Assembly: GCA_006247105.1 (NCBI GenBank)
Contig: CM016925.1
Span: 744,001 to 808,000 of the forward strand
Direction of reading: 5' to 3'
DNA from: Giardia muris
Taxonomy: Eukaryota; Fornicata; Diplomonadida; Hexamitidae
Length of the DNA: 64,000 bases
The position numbers and the translations under genes are program-made. The notes under the pieces are model-generated. The model did not search any database, was not told the DNA's origin, and saw only the letters and a list, made by a program, of their open reading frames with translations. Shown one piece after another: positions 42,281 through 51,256 of the stretch. Positions within the stretch are counted from its first letter, which is position 1. Every line of letters starts with the position of its first letter.

Positions 42281-43195
42281 ATGGAGTCACGAAAGAGGTA
42301 TGAGTTCTCAGCGAGTGTTATCGGGCTGATCCGCGTCCCGGGGTATGGGAACGTCAAGGTTTTGCGGATGGAGGGAACGGGGCCGAACCTTGTCTTCCTT
42401 CATGGGTTAACGTTCTACACGGACATCTGTGCCTGGTTATTGAATCTTCTGGCATCACACTTCAACATCCTAGCGTTCGACTGGCCTGGGTCCGGAGATA
42501 GCGCCCCACACCCTCGGAACCTCTATACCATTGATACGATGCTTACCTATGCAGATTTGGTCGTTGAAGAGGTATGCCCGCACTTCTTCAAGGAAGGCTT
42601 CGTTCTATTGGGGCATTCTCTAGGAGGGATGCTTTCCGTCTGTTGGGCCAATCGGCTTCTAGTACGTGGAGTTCCTCTCAAACATATCTTCCTGTGTGCT
42701 CCTGCTGGGATCAAGTTACATCCGGATCCGCTTATAACCATCCTAACCACACCATTGGTACGTCGATTGGCAGACGTGATCATGGCATTGTTCCCTAACC
42801 TTGGTCTCAAGGAATTAATTCGTACCAGTCGTGTTAACTTCGATCGGATGCCTGCTGAATACGCCGAGATCGTTTGGCCAAAGTTCTGTGAAAGTCTTTT
42901 GCGAAACCCACGTTCAGAGATACGGAGGATGGCGGTTATGGCACGTTGGCCATGGGAGAAACAAGGGCCCGAGTATATATCTCTTGCCAAGAAGGAGGCA
43001 AAGGTGACGGTGATTCTGGGTGGGACTGACATGACTGTCGATAGCAAACTGACCGAACAGTTTCTACGCGAGCATTGCTCGAACTTCGAGATCATTGTCG
43101 CTGAGGCTTGGTCACATGACTTCGTGACTAGTAATGCCCCTCAGGTGGTGGATCAAGTGTTGAGTTCCATGGCGATGAATGGTGAGTCTTCATAA
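42281..43195 (+). CDS. alpha/beta hydrolase, intact triad
   Basis: 304 residues. Landmarks are LVFLHGLTFYTDICAWLLNL, ILAFDWPGSGDSAPH, the elbow VLLGHSLGGML with Ser113, a probable acid in ILGGTDMTVDS and the His in AWSHDF. It is the most compact and canonical of three related hydrolases within 7 kb (36242, 38893, 42281), which all share a CAPAGI or MIAPAGI type strand after the elbow. Substrate unknown. Confidence 0.82.
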   Translation: MESRKRYEFSASVIGLIRVPGYGNVKVLRMEGTGPNLVFLHGLTFYTDICAWLLNLLASHFNILAFDWPGSGDSAPHPRNLYTIDTMLTYADLVVEEVCPHFFKEGFVLLGHSLGGMLSVCWANRLLVRGVPLKHIFLCAPAGIKLHPDPLITILTTPLVRRLADVIMALFPNLGLKELIRTSRVNFDRMPAEYAEIVWPKFCESLLRNPRSEIRRMAVMARWPWEKQGPEYISLAKKEAKVTVILGGTDMTVDSKLTEQFLREHCSNFEIIVAEAWSHDFVTSNAPQVVDQVLSSMAMNGESS

Positions 43196-43250
43196 TGACA
43201 ACAATGCCAGTATAAATTGGACTTAGTTCCACAACCATAAGTATGGGAAA

Positions 43251-44195
43251 ATGCGACTCTGTCTCGTCCTCCCTTTGGCCTTCGACACGTCGATGTTCTT
43301 CCATGCGATCGGGGCGGTCGAGAACGGTGGGGTGAGCGGTTCTCCATGGACACTTGACGGGATTCCACTGGATGTCATAAGTATCGCCTACACCAGTACC
43401 ACACGTCTCCCATCGAAGCTTCTTCTCTCGAAGTTGGGGGTCCTCGTCATCCTTAGTGAGGATTGTAGGAGCCCCTTGATTGACTTCTTAGAACTCAATG
43501 GTGCAACCATTTCTAGACAACCGAACCCATGGTTAATTGCCTCGACCGATGGTCCAGTGCGTCTTCGTTTAACACACCTAAAATGCCATTCCTTCGGACT
43601 AGTAAGAGAACGAGATACCTTGCGCGTTTTACTTCGTGTATTACTTGCAAGGGCAGATAACGTAGCCTTGCGTCCTCAACCGGAAGTGTTTCCCCCCTTG
43701 GCATATTGCTTAATCATCGACTACCTGAGAGGGTATCGGGACCAAAGACAAGCACAAGAGCAGAGCCTATTAGTCCTGAAGATGGATGGCTTAAGTAAGA
43801 TCATCATAGAGCGTTTGAGGTCCTGGTTGGAAACGCGCGATGATATCCCAGTGGAGCTAATCCCACGCATAAAGATGATCATGCGGCCCTTTTGGCCTGA
43901 ATCTCGATGGCGTCTGGAACGCGTAACAAACACTCTCTTCCACTTACAGCTAGAAAGGATTGAAACAGAAGTCGATCGACTCGTTGTCTCCCTCCTTGAA
44001 CGGGTCCTCTTGGAACTCACCTCATCCTTTACTCCGTATCATCCACCAGCGAATGACGACGGCGACGAGATAGAAGGGAATGACCGTCGGGTATGGGTGA
44101 TCTGGTCCAGAGAGAGCGCCTGCGTAGTCATTCGATTGAGGACCGGGATCGGATTGGGAAATTCTAGCCCTCAAACTCCTTCGATGCCTCAATAA
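43251..44195 (+). CDS. hypothetical protein
   Basis: 314 residues, unrecognised. The N-terminal ~110 residues look like a beta-rich domain (LPLAFDTSMFFHAIGAVENG). A long helical region follows (LLRVLLARADNVALRPQPEV, RWRLERVTNTLFHLQLERI). The last ~50 residues include an acidic patch (NDDGDEIEGNDRR). The 3' end overlaps the end of the opposing Dpy-30 gene by 32 bases. The start follows gtatgggaaa. Confidence 0.6.
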   Translation: MRLCLVLPLAFDTSMFFHAIGAVENGGVSGSPWTLDGIPLDVISIAYTSTTRLPSKLLLSKLGVLVILSEDCRSPLIDFLELNGATISRQPNPWLIASTDGPVRLRLTHLKCHSFGLVRERDTLRVLLRVLLARADNVALRPQPEVFPPLAYCLIIDYLRGYRDQRQAQEQSLLVLKMDGLSKIIIERLRSWLETRDDIPVELIPRIKMIMRPFWPESRWRLERVTNTLFHLQLERIETEVDRLVVSLLERVLLELTSSFTPYHPPANDDGDEIEGNDRRVWVIWSRESACVVIRLRTGIGLGNSSPQTPSMPQ

Positions 44196-44325
44196 GGTAG
44201 TTCCCAATGAACTCGATCGCGTCGTGCGGCTTACGGCAGATGGCCTCGGCGCAGGCGTTGGAAAGCTGCTCCCCCACGGCTTCCGTCAAGTAGTTTGTTG
44301 TCGCTCGATCAATTTGAAGATCCAT
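44164..44325 (-). CDS. Dpy-30-motif protein, 53 residues
   Basis: MDLQIDRATTNYLTEAVGEQ opens a minimal Dpy-30/RIIa-like dimerisation motif: YLTEAVGEQLSNACAEAI then KPHDAIEFIGNYLIEA, which matches the family pattern YL-x(n)-L-x(n)-A/L-x(n)-RP-x-DP-I-x-F-(L/I)-A-x-YL. Such proteins bind amphipathic anchoring helices in radial spokes, flagellar complexes and Set1-type methyltransferases. At this size it is just the motif. The stop is TAG at 44164-44166. The start follows tcggaaaaaaaacataggc. Confidence 0.75.
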   Translation of the reverse strand: MDLQIDRATTNYLTEAVGEQLSNACAEAICRKPHDAIEFIGNYLIEASKEFEG

Positions 44326-44345
44326 GCCTATGTTTTTTTTCCGAC
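44326..44345. promoter_or_regulatory. 20-bp bidirectional promoter
   Basis: The spacer between the Dpy-30 gene (minus) and the CxxC protein gene (plus) contains an eight-base T run (ctatgttttttttccgac). Confidence 0.45.
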
Positions 44346-44972
44346 ATGCAAGGTTCCATGTTACTCTCCCTGTTAGAGCATGACTTGGCTCAATGTATTA
44401 GCCCTTGGGACCGTTACAATGAATACCTCCAGGCAATTCTTTCCGAGCAGCTCAGCGACGAGGCCTTCTTCGAAGCCTTTCACTTCGCCATTCAAAGATC
44501 TACCACTGAACAAATCAAGGAACAAACGTTAGCAATCGTACTTCGTCTTCTTATCAACCTGAAGGAGGAGCACAAGGTGACTTATGTCGAGAGCGAATGC
44601 TTCTCACAATTCCTTCGACTCTTTCGAACGGCTCCAACTCCAGATATCCTTCGTTATCTCGCCTCAAGTGCTGAAAGGATTTTAGAGTACAACGTTAGAG
44701 CTGGACTTGAGATACAGCAGATCCTGTTCAAAAGGCCAAACAACTTCGGGTTACACACAATATATGGCCCGACGCGTGAGAGTGGGAAGATCTGTCCCGA
44801 CTGTGGGACGTACGATCCCTTGCAATGCCAAGGTGGGAAGTACCATTCATGTTTACTCGAAACTCCACCAACAGCAAACGCTATGATCAGATTTGTACGC
44901 CCTTGGTTTTCTAGACGAAGCGAATGGGTAGAAGGGCGACGAACACAAACGGTATACCAGACTCTCAAGTAA
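44346..44972 (+). CDS. hypothetical helical protein with CxxC
   Basis: 208 residues from the ATG at 44346 (MQGSMLLSLLEHDLAQC). It is mostly helical, with a late cluster GKICPDCGTYDPLQCQGGKY followed by HSC that could bind one zinc. No family recognised. The frame is open further upstream but would run through the divergent Dpy-30 gene. The stop codon lies inside a polyadenylation signal. Confidence 0.6.
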   Translation: MQGSMLLSLLEHDLAQCISPWDRYNEYLQAILSEQLSDEAFFEAFHFAIQRSTTEQIKEQTLAIVLRLLINLKEEHKVTYVESECFSQFLRLFRTAPTPDILRYLASSAERILEYNVRAGLEIQQILFKRPNNFGLHTIYGPTRESGKICPDCGTYDPLQCQGGKYHSCLLETPPTANAMIRFVRPWFSRRSEWVEGRRTQTVYQTLK

Positions 44973-44974
44973 AC
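44968..44974 (+). terminator. polyadenylation signal spanning the stop codon
   Basis: AGTAAAC fits AGTRAAY and contains the TAA stop at 44970-44972. Confidence 0.5.
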
Positions 44975-45020
44975 GAATTGTCTATTCTTCTGCGTTTCCA
45001 CTTCATACTCTTTCTCCTCT

Positions 45021-45695
45021 TCAAAAGAAGTTGTGTCTATCGGATGGCTGGTATGCGGTAATTCTAGTCTTGGGACTACGAATCACGGTCTGATCGGGTG
45101 GACTAGGAAGGCAATCGGTCGGCTTGAAACCGTTAGCATCGAAACCGTAATTCTTATCATACCCATAGTTCGGGTTTGCAAGGACGTCAGCGCTTTGCTT
45201 TCCTGGGCATTGATAATGACTACGTGCACATGCTTGTCGTCGGAATTCATCGTATTGCTCAGGAGATCCACTATCCAGATTCAAGACGTTCGATGCTTGT
45301 CCCTTCCTGGTAACGGTGATCGATGGATGGTTCTCCATGGCTTCAGGAAGGTTCGCCGTCAAGTGGAATTGGTCCTGAGGTCGGTTCTTTGATAAGGCAA
45401 CAGAAGTATGAGACGGCGATGGTGTAGTTGGTTCCGGGTCTGTAGAAAGAACTCCAGCTTGTTGTAAACCAGCACCACGATGCTTCTCGGCAAGTGCCGC
45501 ATGCGCCTTCGAACGCTCAGATGCATAGTCTTTGAGATCGCCATCACTCATGAAGACGATCGACGAACTGTTCTGAGTTGGCATGGGTTTTCGCCCCGTA
45601 GGCCCATTCTGCTGTTCCGGAGGCCCAAAAATTGACGACTCGAGTTGAGGGATACGTCGTGTCACATGTGCCTCAGGCGGTTGCATCCAAGACAT
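45021..45695 (-). CDS. hypothetical low-complexity protein
   Basis: 224 residues, Pro/Ser/Asn/Gln-rich, with short repeats near the C-terminus (NPNYGYDKNYGFDANGF). There are no membrane segments or coiled coil. IPQLESSIFGPPEQQNG and the aromatic spacing are reminiscent of small microtubule-associated proteins, but this is not enough for a call. The start follows ggaaaatccc. Confidence 0.55.
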   Translation of the reverse strand: MSWMQPPEAHVTRRIPQLESSIFGPPEQQNGPTGRKPMPTQNSSSIVFMSDGDLKDYASERSKAHAALAEKHRGAGLQQAGVLSTDPEPTTPSPSHTSVALSKNRPQDQFHLTANLPEAMENHPSITVTRKGQASNVLNLDSGSPEQYDEFRRQACARSHYQCPGKQSADVLANPNYGYDKNYGFDANGFKPTDCLPSPPDQTVIRSPKTRITAYQPSDRHNFF

Positions 45696-45983
45696 GGGAT
45701 TTTCCAGTTCTCATTTCATCAGTCTTCCATTGGAGAAAGGCTGAAGAAGAGAAAGGCGGAGAAGATGAGGCTAATGAATAGGTGGAGAGTGTACGTAAGT
45801 GCGTATGATAGTTATAGTCGTAGATGGTCGCAAATGTAATCGGAATACGCCTTCAGACACGGGCACTGGAATGAGAAGCGCCTCATCAAGTAGAGGGGCG
45901 TTTACTCGAGGTAGAAACACGAGAAGGAGAAGGGTTGAACGAATAGAACTCGTTCTAATATGAGAAAAATTAGTTTCTTTTGT
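45696..45983. promoter_or_regulatory. 288-bp divergent spacer
   Basis: This is the longest head-to-head spacer in the window. It holds a possible 6-bp stem (CGCCTC at 45879-45884 with GAGGGGCG at 45893-45900) and the A/T-rich gagaaaaattagtttcttttgt just before 45984. I see no ORF or processing motif. Confidence 0.35.
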
Positions 45984-47468
45984 ATGGATTTGGAAGACTG
46001 CATTCCTGCGAGGCTCTCGCCTTCACAGTTATCGAGCGCCCTGGAGGGAGTGTCTGTACATGTCTATTCAATGGGCTGCGGCCATAATCAAGCGGATGGA
46101 GACTTGATATTAACGACCTTGTGTTCGGCTGGTGCAATCATCAGGCCCAAGTCGTCGGCAGACGTGATCTACATCAACTCATGCACGGTCAAGAACCCTT
46201 CGGAGGACAAGGCGCTTGAGATGGCACGGAGTGCCTTTCGACGTGCTCAACTTGTCATTCTGGGTGGTTGCGTCCCGCAATCGAAAAGGACTTTACCTGA
46301 TGATCTGGAAGAGAGGGTACGAGAGGGGAGGCTCATAATCACCGGGACGCTAACCATGACGTGGTTAGAAACGCTTCCTGATCTTATTCGTCAAATGTTG
46401 ATGGAGAAGGAGAATGGTTTTGAGAAGAAGGAAGAAGGTAAGCGTTATATCGACCCTCAGGCCGTCCGTAGTAATGAGGAACGAATGCTGGTATGCACGC
46501 CCAAGTATAGGTTGAATCCTCTCGTGGATATCATTCCAATTGGCACGGGGTGTATGGGTGCTTGCACCTATTGCAAGACCATCCAGTCACGTGGGAGACT
46601 ACGCTCTGCATCCATCGAGGTACTGGAACAGCGAATTCGTGATGGTTTAACAAGTTCGGAGGTTCGTGAGTTATGGTTAACAGGTGAGGATACCCTTGCT
46701 TGGGGGCGGGATCAGAGCGAGACGTTTGTCACCCTATTCGATACCCTCTTGCCCCTTTTCAAGGGTACGGTCAAAATGCTTAGGATAGGAATGACAGACC
46801 CGGAGTCAGTCATCGGATATGAAGCAGGCTTGATAAGGATCCTCAAGCATCCGAACGTCTACAAGTTCCTACACCTTCCGGTTCAAAGCGGGTCTGACGC
46901 TATACTTTCTGGGATGAATCGGAAGTATACGGCACAGAGCTATATGGAGACGTGTCAACGGTTGTTGAAGGAAGTCCCTGATCTATGCATTTCAACAGAT
47001 ATTATCTGTGGCTTTCCAGGTGAAACTGATGAGGATCACGCATTGACCCTCTCTCTTTTCGAACGAGAAGATCTACACTTTGAAGTCGTTAATGTTACGC
47101 AATATTATGCACGTCTGAATACTCCTGCAGCACGCCTACCGCAAATCCCCGCCGCAGTCAAGAAAAGACGTACACGTGAGATGGCAGATGTTGCCATTAA
47201 AGCCTTTCATCGCGAAAAGTATGTAGGTCAGATCCATGACATCTTAGTTTCTGAACGTCTCTCAATTGGTCGTAATGGCAAAACCTTTGGGGGTAAGACT
47301 TATTCAAACATATCCATAGGTATCGAAGATCCGCCGACAGACTCTGGCATCAGCCTAGAAATCGGTCAATATTTACGCGTCCAAGTCACAGACGGCACTC
47401 GCGTCGCCTTAAGCGCCAAGGTCCTTGCACTTCATCCTCAACCGGTGTTAGTCCGTAGGATCAAATAG
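45984..47468 (+). CDS. CDKAL1: CDKAL1-type tRNA methylthiotransferase
   Basis: 494 residues. The N-terminal domain has the three auxiliary-cluster cysteines (SMGCGHNQ, INSCTVKN, LGGCVPQ). The radical SAM core has C190-x3-C194-x2-C197 in TGCMGACTYCKT. A TRAM domain closes the protein (GRNGKTFGGKTYSNISIGI). The enzyme converts t6A37 to ms2t6A37 in tRNA(Lys). The C-terminal membrane anchor of animal CDKAL1 is missing. An earlier ATG at 45960 adds eight residues, but the strongest A/T initiator lies between the two. Confidence 0.9.
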   Translation: MDLEDCIPARLSPSQLSSALEGVSVHVYSMGCGHNQADGDLILTTLCSAGAIIRPKSSADVIYINSCTVKNPSEDKALEMARSAFRRAQLVILGGCVPQSKRTLPDDLEERVREGRLIITGTLTMTWLETLPDLIRQMLMEKENGFEKKEEGKRYIDPQAVRSNEERMLVCTPKYRLNPLVDIIPIGTGCMGACTYCKTIQSRGRLRSASIEVLEQRIRDGLTSSEVRELWLTGEDTLAWGRDQSETFVTLFDTLLPLFKGTVKMLRIGMTDPESVIGYEAGLIRILKHPNVYKFLHLPVQSGSDAILSGMNRKYTAQSYMETCQRLLKEVPDLCISTDIICGFPGETDEDHALTLSLFEREDLHFEVVNVTQYYARLNTPAARLPQIPAAVKKRRTREMADVAIKAFHREKYVGQIHDILVSERLSIGRNGKTFGGKTYSNISIGIEDPPTDSGISLEIGQYLRVQVTDGTRVALSAKVLALHPQPVLVRRIK

Positions 47469-47493
47469 GACGCATCTCCAAAGACGGTTAGCG

Positions 47494-48117
47494 TTAGCAC
47501 TTCACCTCGGCCGTGATGCTATCAGCAATGTTCTCCACCTCCATAACCCCATCGTTCTCTAACACCTTCGTGATGTCGTCAATTGCCGTCCCAAAGGTAA
47601 CACGACGCTCACATACGACGTCACGATTGTATGGGTGCTCAACTAGAACGGGCTTCCAAGTTGCTTCATTGGCACGCTTGATAATACTAGGCGAATCGTC
47701 TATGAGATACAACCCAGGGATGGTATGTTTCTGCCGCGAAAACACGATCCTGTCAATAAAGCGTTCCCCAAGGTGACGAGCGACCCAGATACGCTTCTCC
47801 TCTTGACACCAGATACTATCATCATGCTCCAATGGCATCGTACAGATCCAAACCTCGTGTCCACGGGCTTCAAGTGAATGGATCAAGGAAATCATCTCCG
47901 GGTGTGGGGAGAGATGCCTAAAGAAGCCGGGGCTTCGAATTGCATGCCAAACCAACGCGCTCGCACGAATCCCATGCTCCGCGAAAAGACCGATTGTCGC
48001 GGGGTATGTCTCAGCCTCCTCGGTGATGGTATACCCCTGGGCCGCCATCCACTCCCTAAAGCCCTTGGACCAGTCACATAGCGTGTTGTCCATGTCAACC
48101 AAGATCCTATGCGCCAT
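47494..48117 (-). CDS. 5'(3')-deoxyribonucleotidase-like HAD phosphatase
   Basis: 207 residues. HAD motif I is D8-M-D10-N-T in ILVDMDNTLCDW; motif II is near VWICTMP; the distal Lys and Asp pair are in FSRQKHTIPGLYLIDDSP. Spacing and small cap match NT5C-type nucleotidases, which dephosphorylate (deoxy)nucleoside monophosphates. In an organism that salvages all nucleotides this would help balance pools. The start follows ccgaaattt on the minus strand. Confidence 0.75.
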   Translation of the reverse strand: MAHRILVDMDNTLCDWSKGFREWMAAQGYTITEEAETYPATIGLFAEHGIRASALVWHAIRSPGFFRHLSPHPEMISLIHSLEARGHEVWICTMPLEHDDSIWCQEEKRIWVARHLGERFIDRIVFSRQKHTIPGLYLIDDSPSIIKRANEATWKPVLVEHPYNRDVVCERRVTFGTAIDDITKVLENDGVMEVENIADSITAEVKC

Positions 48118-48138
48118 TTATCCGAAATTTGGCTTGGT
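48118..48138. promoter_or_regulatory. 21-bp bidirectional promoter
   Basis: The spacer ttatccgaaatttggcttggt between the nucleotidase (minus) and UBXN11 (plus) has a central palindromic AAATTT. Confidence 0.45.
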
Positions 48139-49551
48139 ATGGCCGAGAAATACCGCCCCGAGCTCCCAAAGCCCGTCAGAGAGCGGCTCACACTCCAGGA
48201 GAACCACGATCTGAAGCGCCTACGGGAGCAGCTGCGCGGTGGCCCAGTTCCTCCGGCACCGATGGGGACAAAAGCCCCGGCACAAGACCTTGTGACAAGC
48301 ATGGCTAGTCGTCTCTCAAAGGTGGAAGCAGAGAACCAACGACTTAGACAGATGCTACGACGCGCAGACGAGGAGAATAATACCCTGCGCGAGCAGATTG
48401 ACGTCTGCCGTCTCGCTTCAGTTGATCAACAAACGCGTGCGGAGGAGCTTCTGGCGCTCAAAACATATATACGGCAGCTCCAGGAGCAGATCTACGGGAT
48501 GGAGCGCTTCCTGGACAAGAACGGACTGGTGTACATTGAGGGTTCTCGAGATGACAGTAATGAGAATATCAGAAGCATGGGGCAGGTGGAAGAGGTTTGG
48601 AGCGCCCCAAGTCATCCCGTTCTGCGAAAGCAGATCGAGAAACTGAACCATCTGGTAGGAAAGGACCGGGTGGTCTTGAAGATGGATAACGGTGCTGGCT
48701 ATGCCGATAAGGAGCACATCAAGGTCAGGTTCTATCTGGATGGGATCTTCATCAAGCGTGGGCCCTTCAGGGCGTATGCGAAGGATAAGACGGCACAGGC
48801 GTTCGTCGACGACATTGAGGCTGGATTCCTACCATCAGAGTTTCGCTCTCAATACCCAACAGGGGTCTTGATTGATGCCTCGTTTGAGGACGAACCTTTT
48901 AGGCCAGTCACCATTGAGAACTTCAAGGGACAACGTAAGCTTCTTGGAGATGAGACAGATACTCCACCACCACCACCTTCCGACGCCAAGAGTACTATCG
49001 AAGGCATTGAGGAGGTAGCACGGGACTACATCTCCAGGTCGGAATATGGGATGAGGCACAATTACCCCTTCGACTTACTCACAGATGATCGAGCTAACAT
49101 GGAGAAACCCATGTCCGTACAACAATTTCTGGCGAAGATAAAGCCCACCGCCATGTGTGGAGGTGCAGTCGTACCGATCAAGGAGGTCATCGCCGAGATG
49201 GTCCAAGGGCCCAACGATAGTGTATGCTCAGAGGGCAACACAAACTTCTCCCAAACTATTATCATTAGTGAAGCCGGTGAGGAGAATGATGGAGTTCCAC
49301 GGGCAACACTGCGCATACGACTCAACTCGTCCGACACTAGCCTCAACGACAAGCACGTTCTTCTGAAGCTCCCCTTCAACACCACGATCGACGACGTTAT
49401 CAACAAGATCGCCGAGGCCCTTAATCTCGACCCCGGACGCATCCGGCTCAACCGGCCCTATGGGTCGGACATCATGGCGGACCGCCTGGCGACGCTGGAG
49501 GAGACGGGCTGCACCCCGAACGTGCGTCTATTCGCCAAAATCGCGGTCTGA
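48139..49551 (+). CDS. UBXN11: UBXN11-like protein (coiled coil, SEP, UBX)
   Basis: 470 residues. Coiled coil covers ~65-145. A SEP domain follows at ~195-260 (FYLDGIFIKRGPFRAYAKDK, GFLPSEFRSQYPTGV) and a UBX domain ends the protein (LLKLPFNTTIDDVINKIAEA). Coil + SEP + UBX is the UBXN11 order; SEP and UBX domains bind p97/Cdc48. The family member UBXN11 links to Rho-type GTPases and cilia. The frame starts at ATG 48109 inside the divergent gene; the ATG at 48139 after cgaaatttggcttggt is preferred. Confidence 0.8.
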   Translation: MAEKYRPELPKPVRERLTLQENHDLKRLREQLRGGPVPPAPMGTKAPAQDLVTSMASRLSKVEAENQRLRQMLRRADEENNTLREQIDVCRLASVDQQTRAEELLALKTYIRQLQEQIYGMERFLDKNGLVYIEGSRDDSNENIRSMGQVEEVWSAPSHPVLRKQIEKLNHLVGKDRVVLKMDNGAGYADKEHIKVRFYLDGIFIKRGPFRAYAKDKTAQAFVDDIEAGFLPSEFRSQYPTGVLIDASFEDEPFRPVTIENFKGQRKLLGDETDTPPPPPSDAKSTIEGIEEVARDYISRSEYGMRHNYPFDLLTDDRANMEKPMSVQQFLAKIKPTAMCGGAVVPIKEVIAEMVQGPNDSVCSEGNTNFSQTIIISEAGEENDGVPRATLRIRLNSSDTSLNDKHVLLKLPFNTTIDDVINKIAEALNLDPGRIRLNRPYGSDIMADRLATLEETGCTPNVRLFAKIAV

Positions 49552-49566
49552 CGGAAAATTGATTTC

Positions 49567-51003
49567 ATGTCTGATGATAGCAGCACGTCGTCGTCGACGA
49601 GCTCGTCGGAGTGCTCTACAGACGAAGCCCCTGTCTTTGGAACGCAGGTCAAGGTCGAGCTTGGCGAGCAGCACGTGACCCCAAGTCTCTGTATGCAATG
49701 TGGGGCGAAGGGGGTCACGAAACTTCTCTTCATCAACATCCCCAAGTTCCATGAGTGCATCGTCTCCAGCTTCAGATGCAAGCGCTGTGGCTTTCAAGGC
49801 CGCGACGTACAACAGGCTGCAGACATCCAGGACTTGGGAGTCGAGGTTAGGCTTTCGATTCGCAAGCCTCGTGACTTGAGTCGTGGCCTGATAAAGTCGG
49901 CGACTGCTAGTGTTAGCGTCCCTGAGTTGGGGCTTGAACAGGAAGCGCGCCTGATGTCGGGACTGTACACTACTATTGAGGGTTTTATTCGGCAAACCAT
50001 GACGAACCTTGCAGCTTTACAGCCTGAGCGGCGTGCTAGGACCCCGGAGGCCGCCACAAAGATCGATGACGTCATTCTTGGCCTTCAGAACGTCTTGAAC
50101 CTCTCGGAAGACAAGGAAGATGTGGTCTGTACGGTTGTCATTCGTGACCCGTCTGGGAACTCATACATCGAACCTCTCTATGGTGGCGAGAAGGATGGAG
50201 TAGATGATGATCTCAAGACGAACCACTTCAAACGTACCGTTCAAGAGGCGGCCACCCTTGGGTTGACGGAGGATCAGGAGAAGATGATCCAACGTCATGC
50301 TGGAGGCTCGGGTATCTCGGTCGTTGATGAGCGAAAGCTTGAAGATGTCACGCTGCTCCTTGATAGCGCCCCGGAGGAGATGCCCGTCATGGCTCTTCCC
50401 ACGCGCTGTCCTGCTTGCGAGACGGAGATACTTAACAAGTCTTTGCTCATCAATATCCCATATTTCAAGGAGTGCCTCCTCATGTGTAGTGCATGTGACT
50501 CCTGCGGCTTTAAGAGCATCGAGGTCAAGTCCGCAGGTGCCATCAGTCCGTTTGGGTCTCGCACGACGTTGCGAGTGACGGATCCTAGCGATCTTAGTCG
50601 CGATGTCCTCAAGTCTGACAGTTGCACCCTAGAAATCCCAGACCTTGGACTGAAGCTCGAGTCTGGAACCCTTGGGGGCGTTTATACCACCCTAGAAGGT
50701 CTTCTGCGGATGCTCTATGACGAACTTAAGCGTCACAGCATCTTCTGGCTCGGCGATGGCTCCGCCTCCGAGGAGCAACACACACGGTGGACGACGCTCC
50801 TCAAGGATCTGCAGGAGATGTGCGAGGGCGGCCGGCAGTTCACAATCCAGATCGATGACCCCTTGGACGCGTCCTTCATCAAGAACGTCTTCGCCCCAGA
50901 TCCGGACCCGAACCTAACGGTCGAGCGGTACACACGGACGAAGGAGCAGGACGATGAGTATGGCTTGAACGATATGGACACGGAGAGGTACGAGAAAGAT
51001 TAG
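49567..51003 (+). CDS. ZPR1: ZPR1 zinc-finger protein
   Basis: 478 residues with two ZPR1 modules. The first has zinc pairs CMQC and CKRC (SFRCKRCGFQGRDVQQ); the second has CPAC and CSACDSC. Each is followed by the family's beta domain (LSRGLIKSATASVSVPELGL and LSRDVLKSDSCTLEIPDLGL). ZPR1 is a chaperone for eEF1A folding and moves to the nucleus on growth signals. An acidic Ser-rich N-terminus (MSDDSSTSSSTSSSECSTD) precedes it. The start follows attgatttc. Length and layout are standard. Confidence 0.92.
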   Translation: MSDDSSTSSSTSSSECSTDEAPVFGTQVKVELGEQHVTPSLCMQCGAKGVTKLLFINIPKFHECIVSSFRCKRCGFQGRDVQQAADIQDLGVEVRLSIRKPRDLSRGLIKSATASVSVPELGLEQEARLMSGLYTTIEGFIRQTMTNLAALQPERRARTPEAATKIDDVILGLQNVLNLSEDKEDVVCTVVIRDPSGNSYIEPLYGGEKDGVDDDLKTNHFKRTVQEAATLGLTEDQEKMIQRHAGGSGISVVDERKLEDVTLLLDSAPEEMPVMALPTRCPACETEILNKSLLINIPYFKECLLMCSACDSCGFKSIEVKSAGAISPFGSRTTLRVTDPSDLSRDVLKSDSCTLEIPDLGLKLESGTLGGVYTTLEGLLRMLYDELKRHSIFWLGDGSASEEQHTRWTTLLKDLQEMCEGGRQFTIQIDDPLDASFIKNVFAPDPDPNLTVERYTRTKEQDDEYGLNDMDTERYEKD

Positions 51004-51023
51004 TCCAGTCCGGTCCAAACAGG

Positions 51024-51254
51024 TTAGCCTCCCCGAAGGTTAACCACGAGCTGGAGGGTCACGCCGGCCTTCAGAGACGCCTCCTCGATGGTGATGTGGT
51101 TCTGCAGCTGCTGTGCCATGTAAAGGATCTTTTGTTGGGCTGGGAAGATTCCTTCTTGATCGAAGATTCTATTCTTCAGGTCGAGAACTGTCTCCGAGGG
51201 GGCGACGTCGAGAGTCATCAGATAGCCTGTCGAGAGCTGGACGCGTATAAGCAT
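51024..51254 (-). CDS. 76-residue ubiquitin-like modifier ending in RGG
   Basis: The protein aligns with ubiquitin over all 76 residues without gaps (about 31 identities by hand), begins MLIRVQLSTG like NEDD8 and ends NLRGG directly at the stop, so no tail needs removal. Residue 72, which in ubiquitin (Arg) and NEDD8 (Ala) chooses the E1 enzyme, is Asn. Lys48 and Lys63 are replaced by Gln and Ala; the lysines present are 27, 42 and 62. The hydrophobic patch is S8, L44, V70. It could be a NEDD8 or a diverged ubiquitin-like modifier. The initiator overlaps the upstream stop (TAAAAATG). Confidence 0.8.
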   Translation of the reverse strand: MLIRVQLSTGYLMTLDVAPSETVLDLKNRIFDQEGIFPAQQKILYMAQQLQNHITIEEASLKAGVTLQLVVNLRGG

Positions 51255-51256
51255 TT

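Noticed and set aside
44025..44036. TCCTTTACTCCG, resembling the RNA 3'-processing motif
   Set aside because: It lacks the final AA and lies in an open coding frame (Ser-Phe-Thr-Pro); a chance match is likely.
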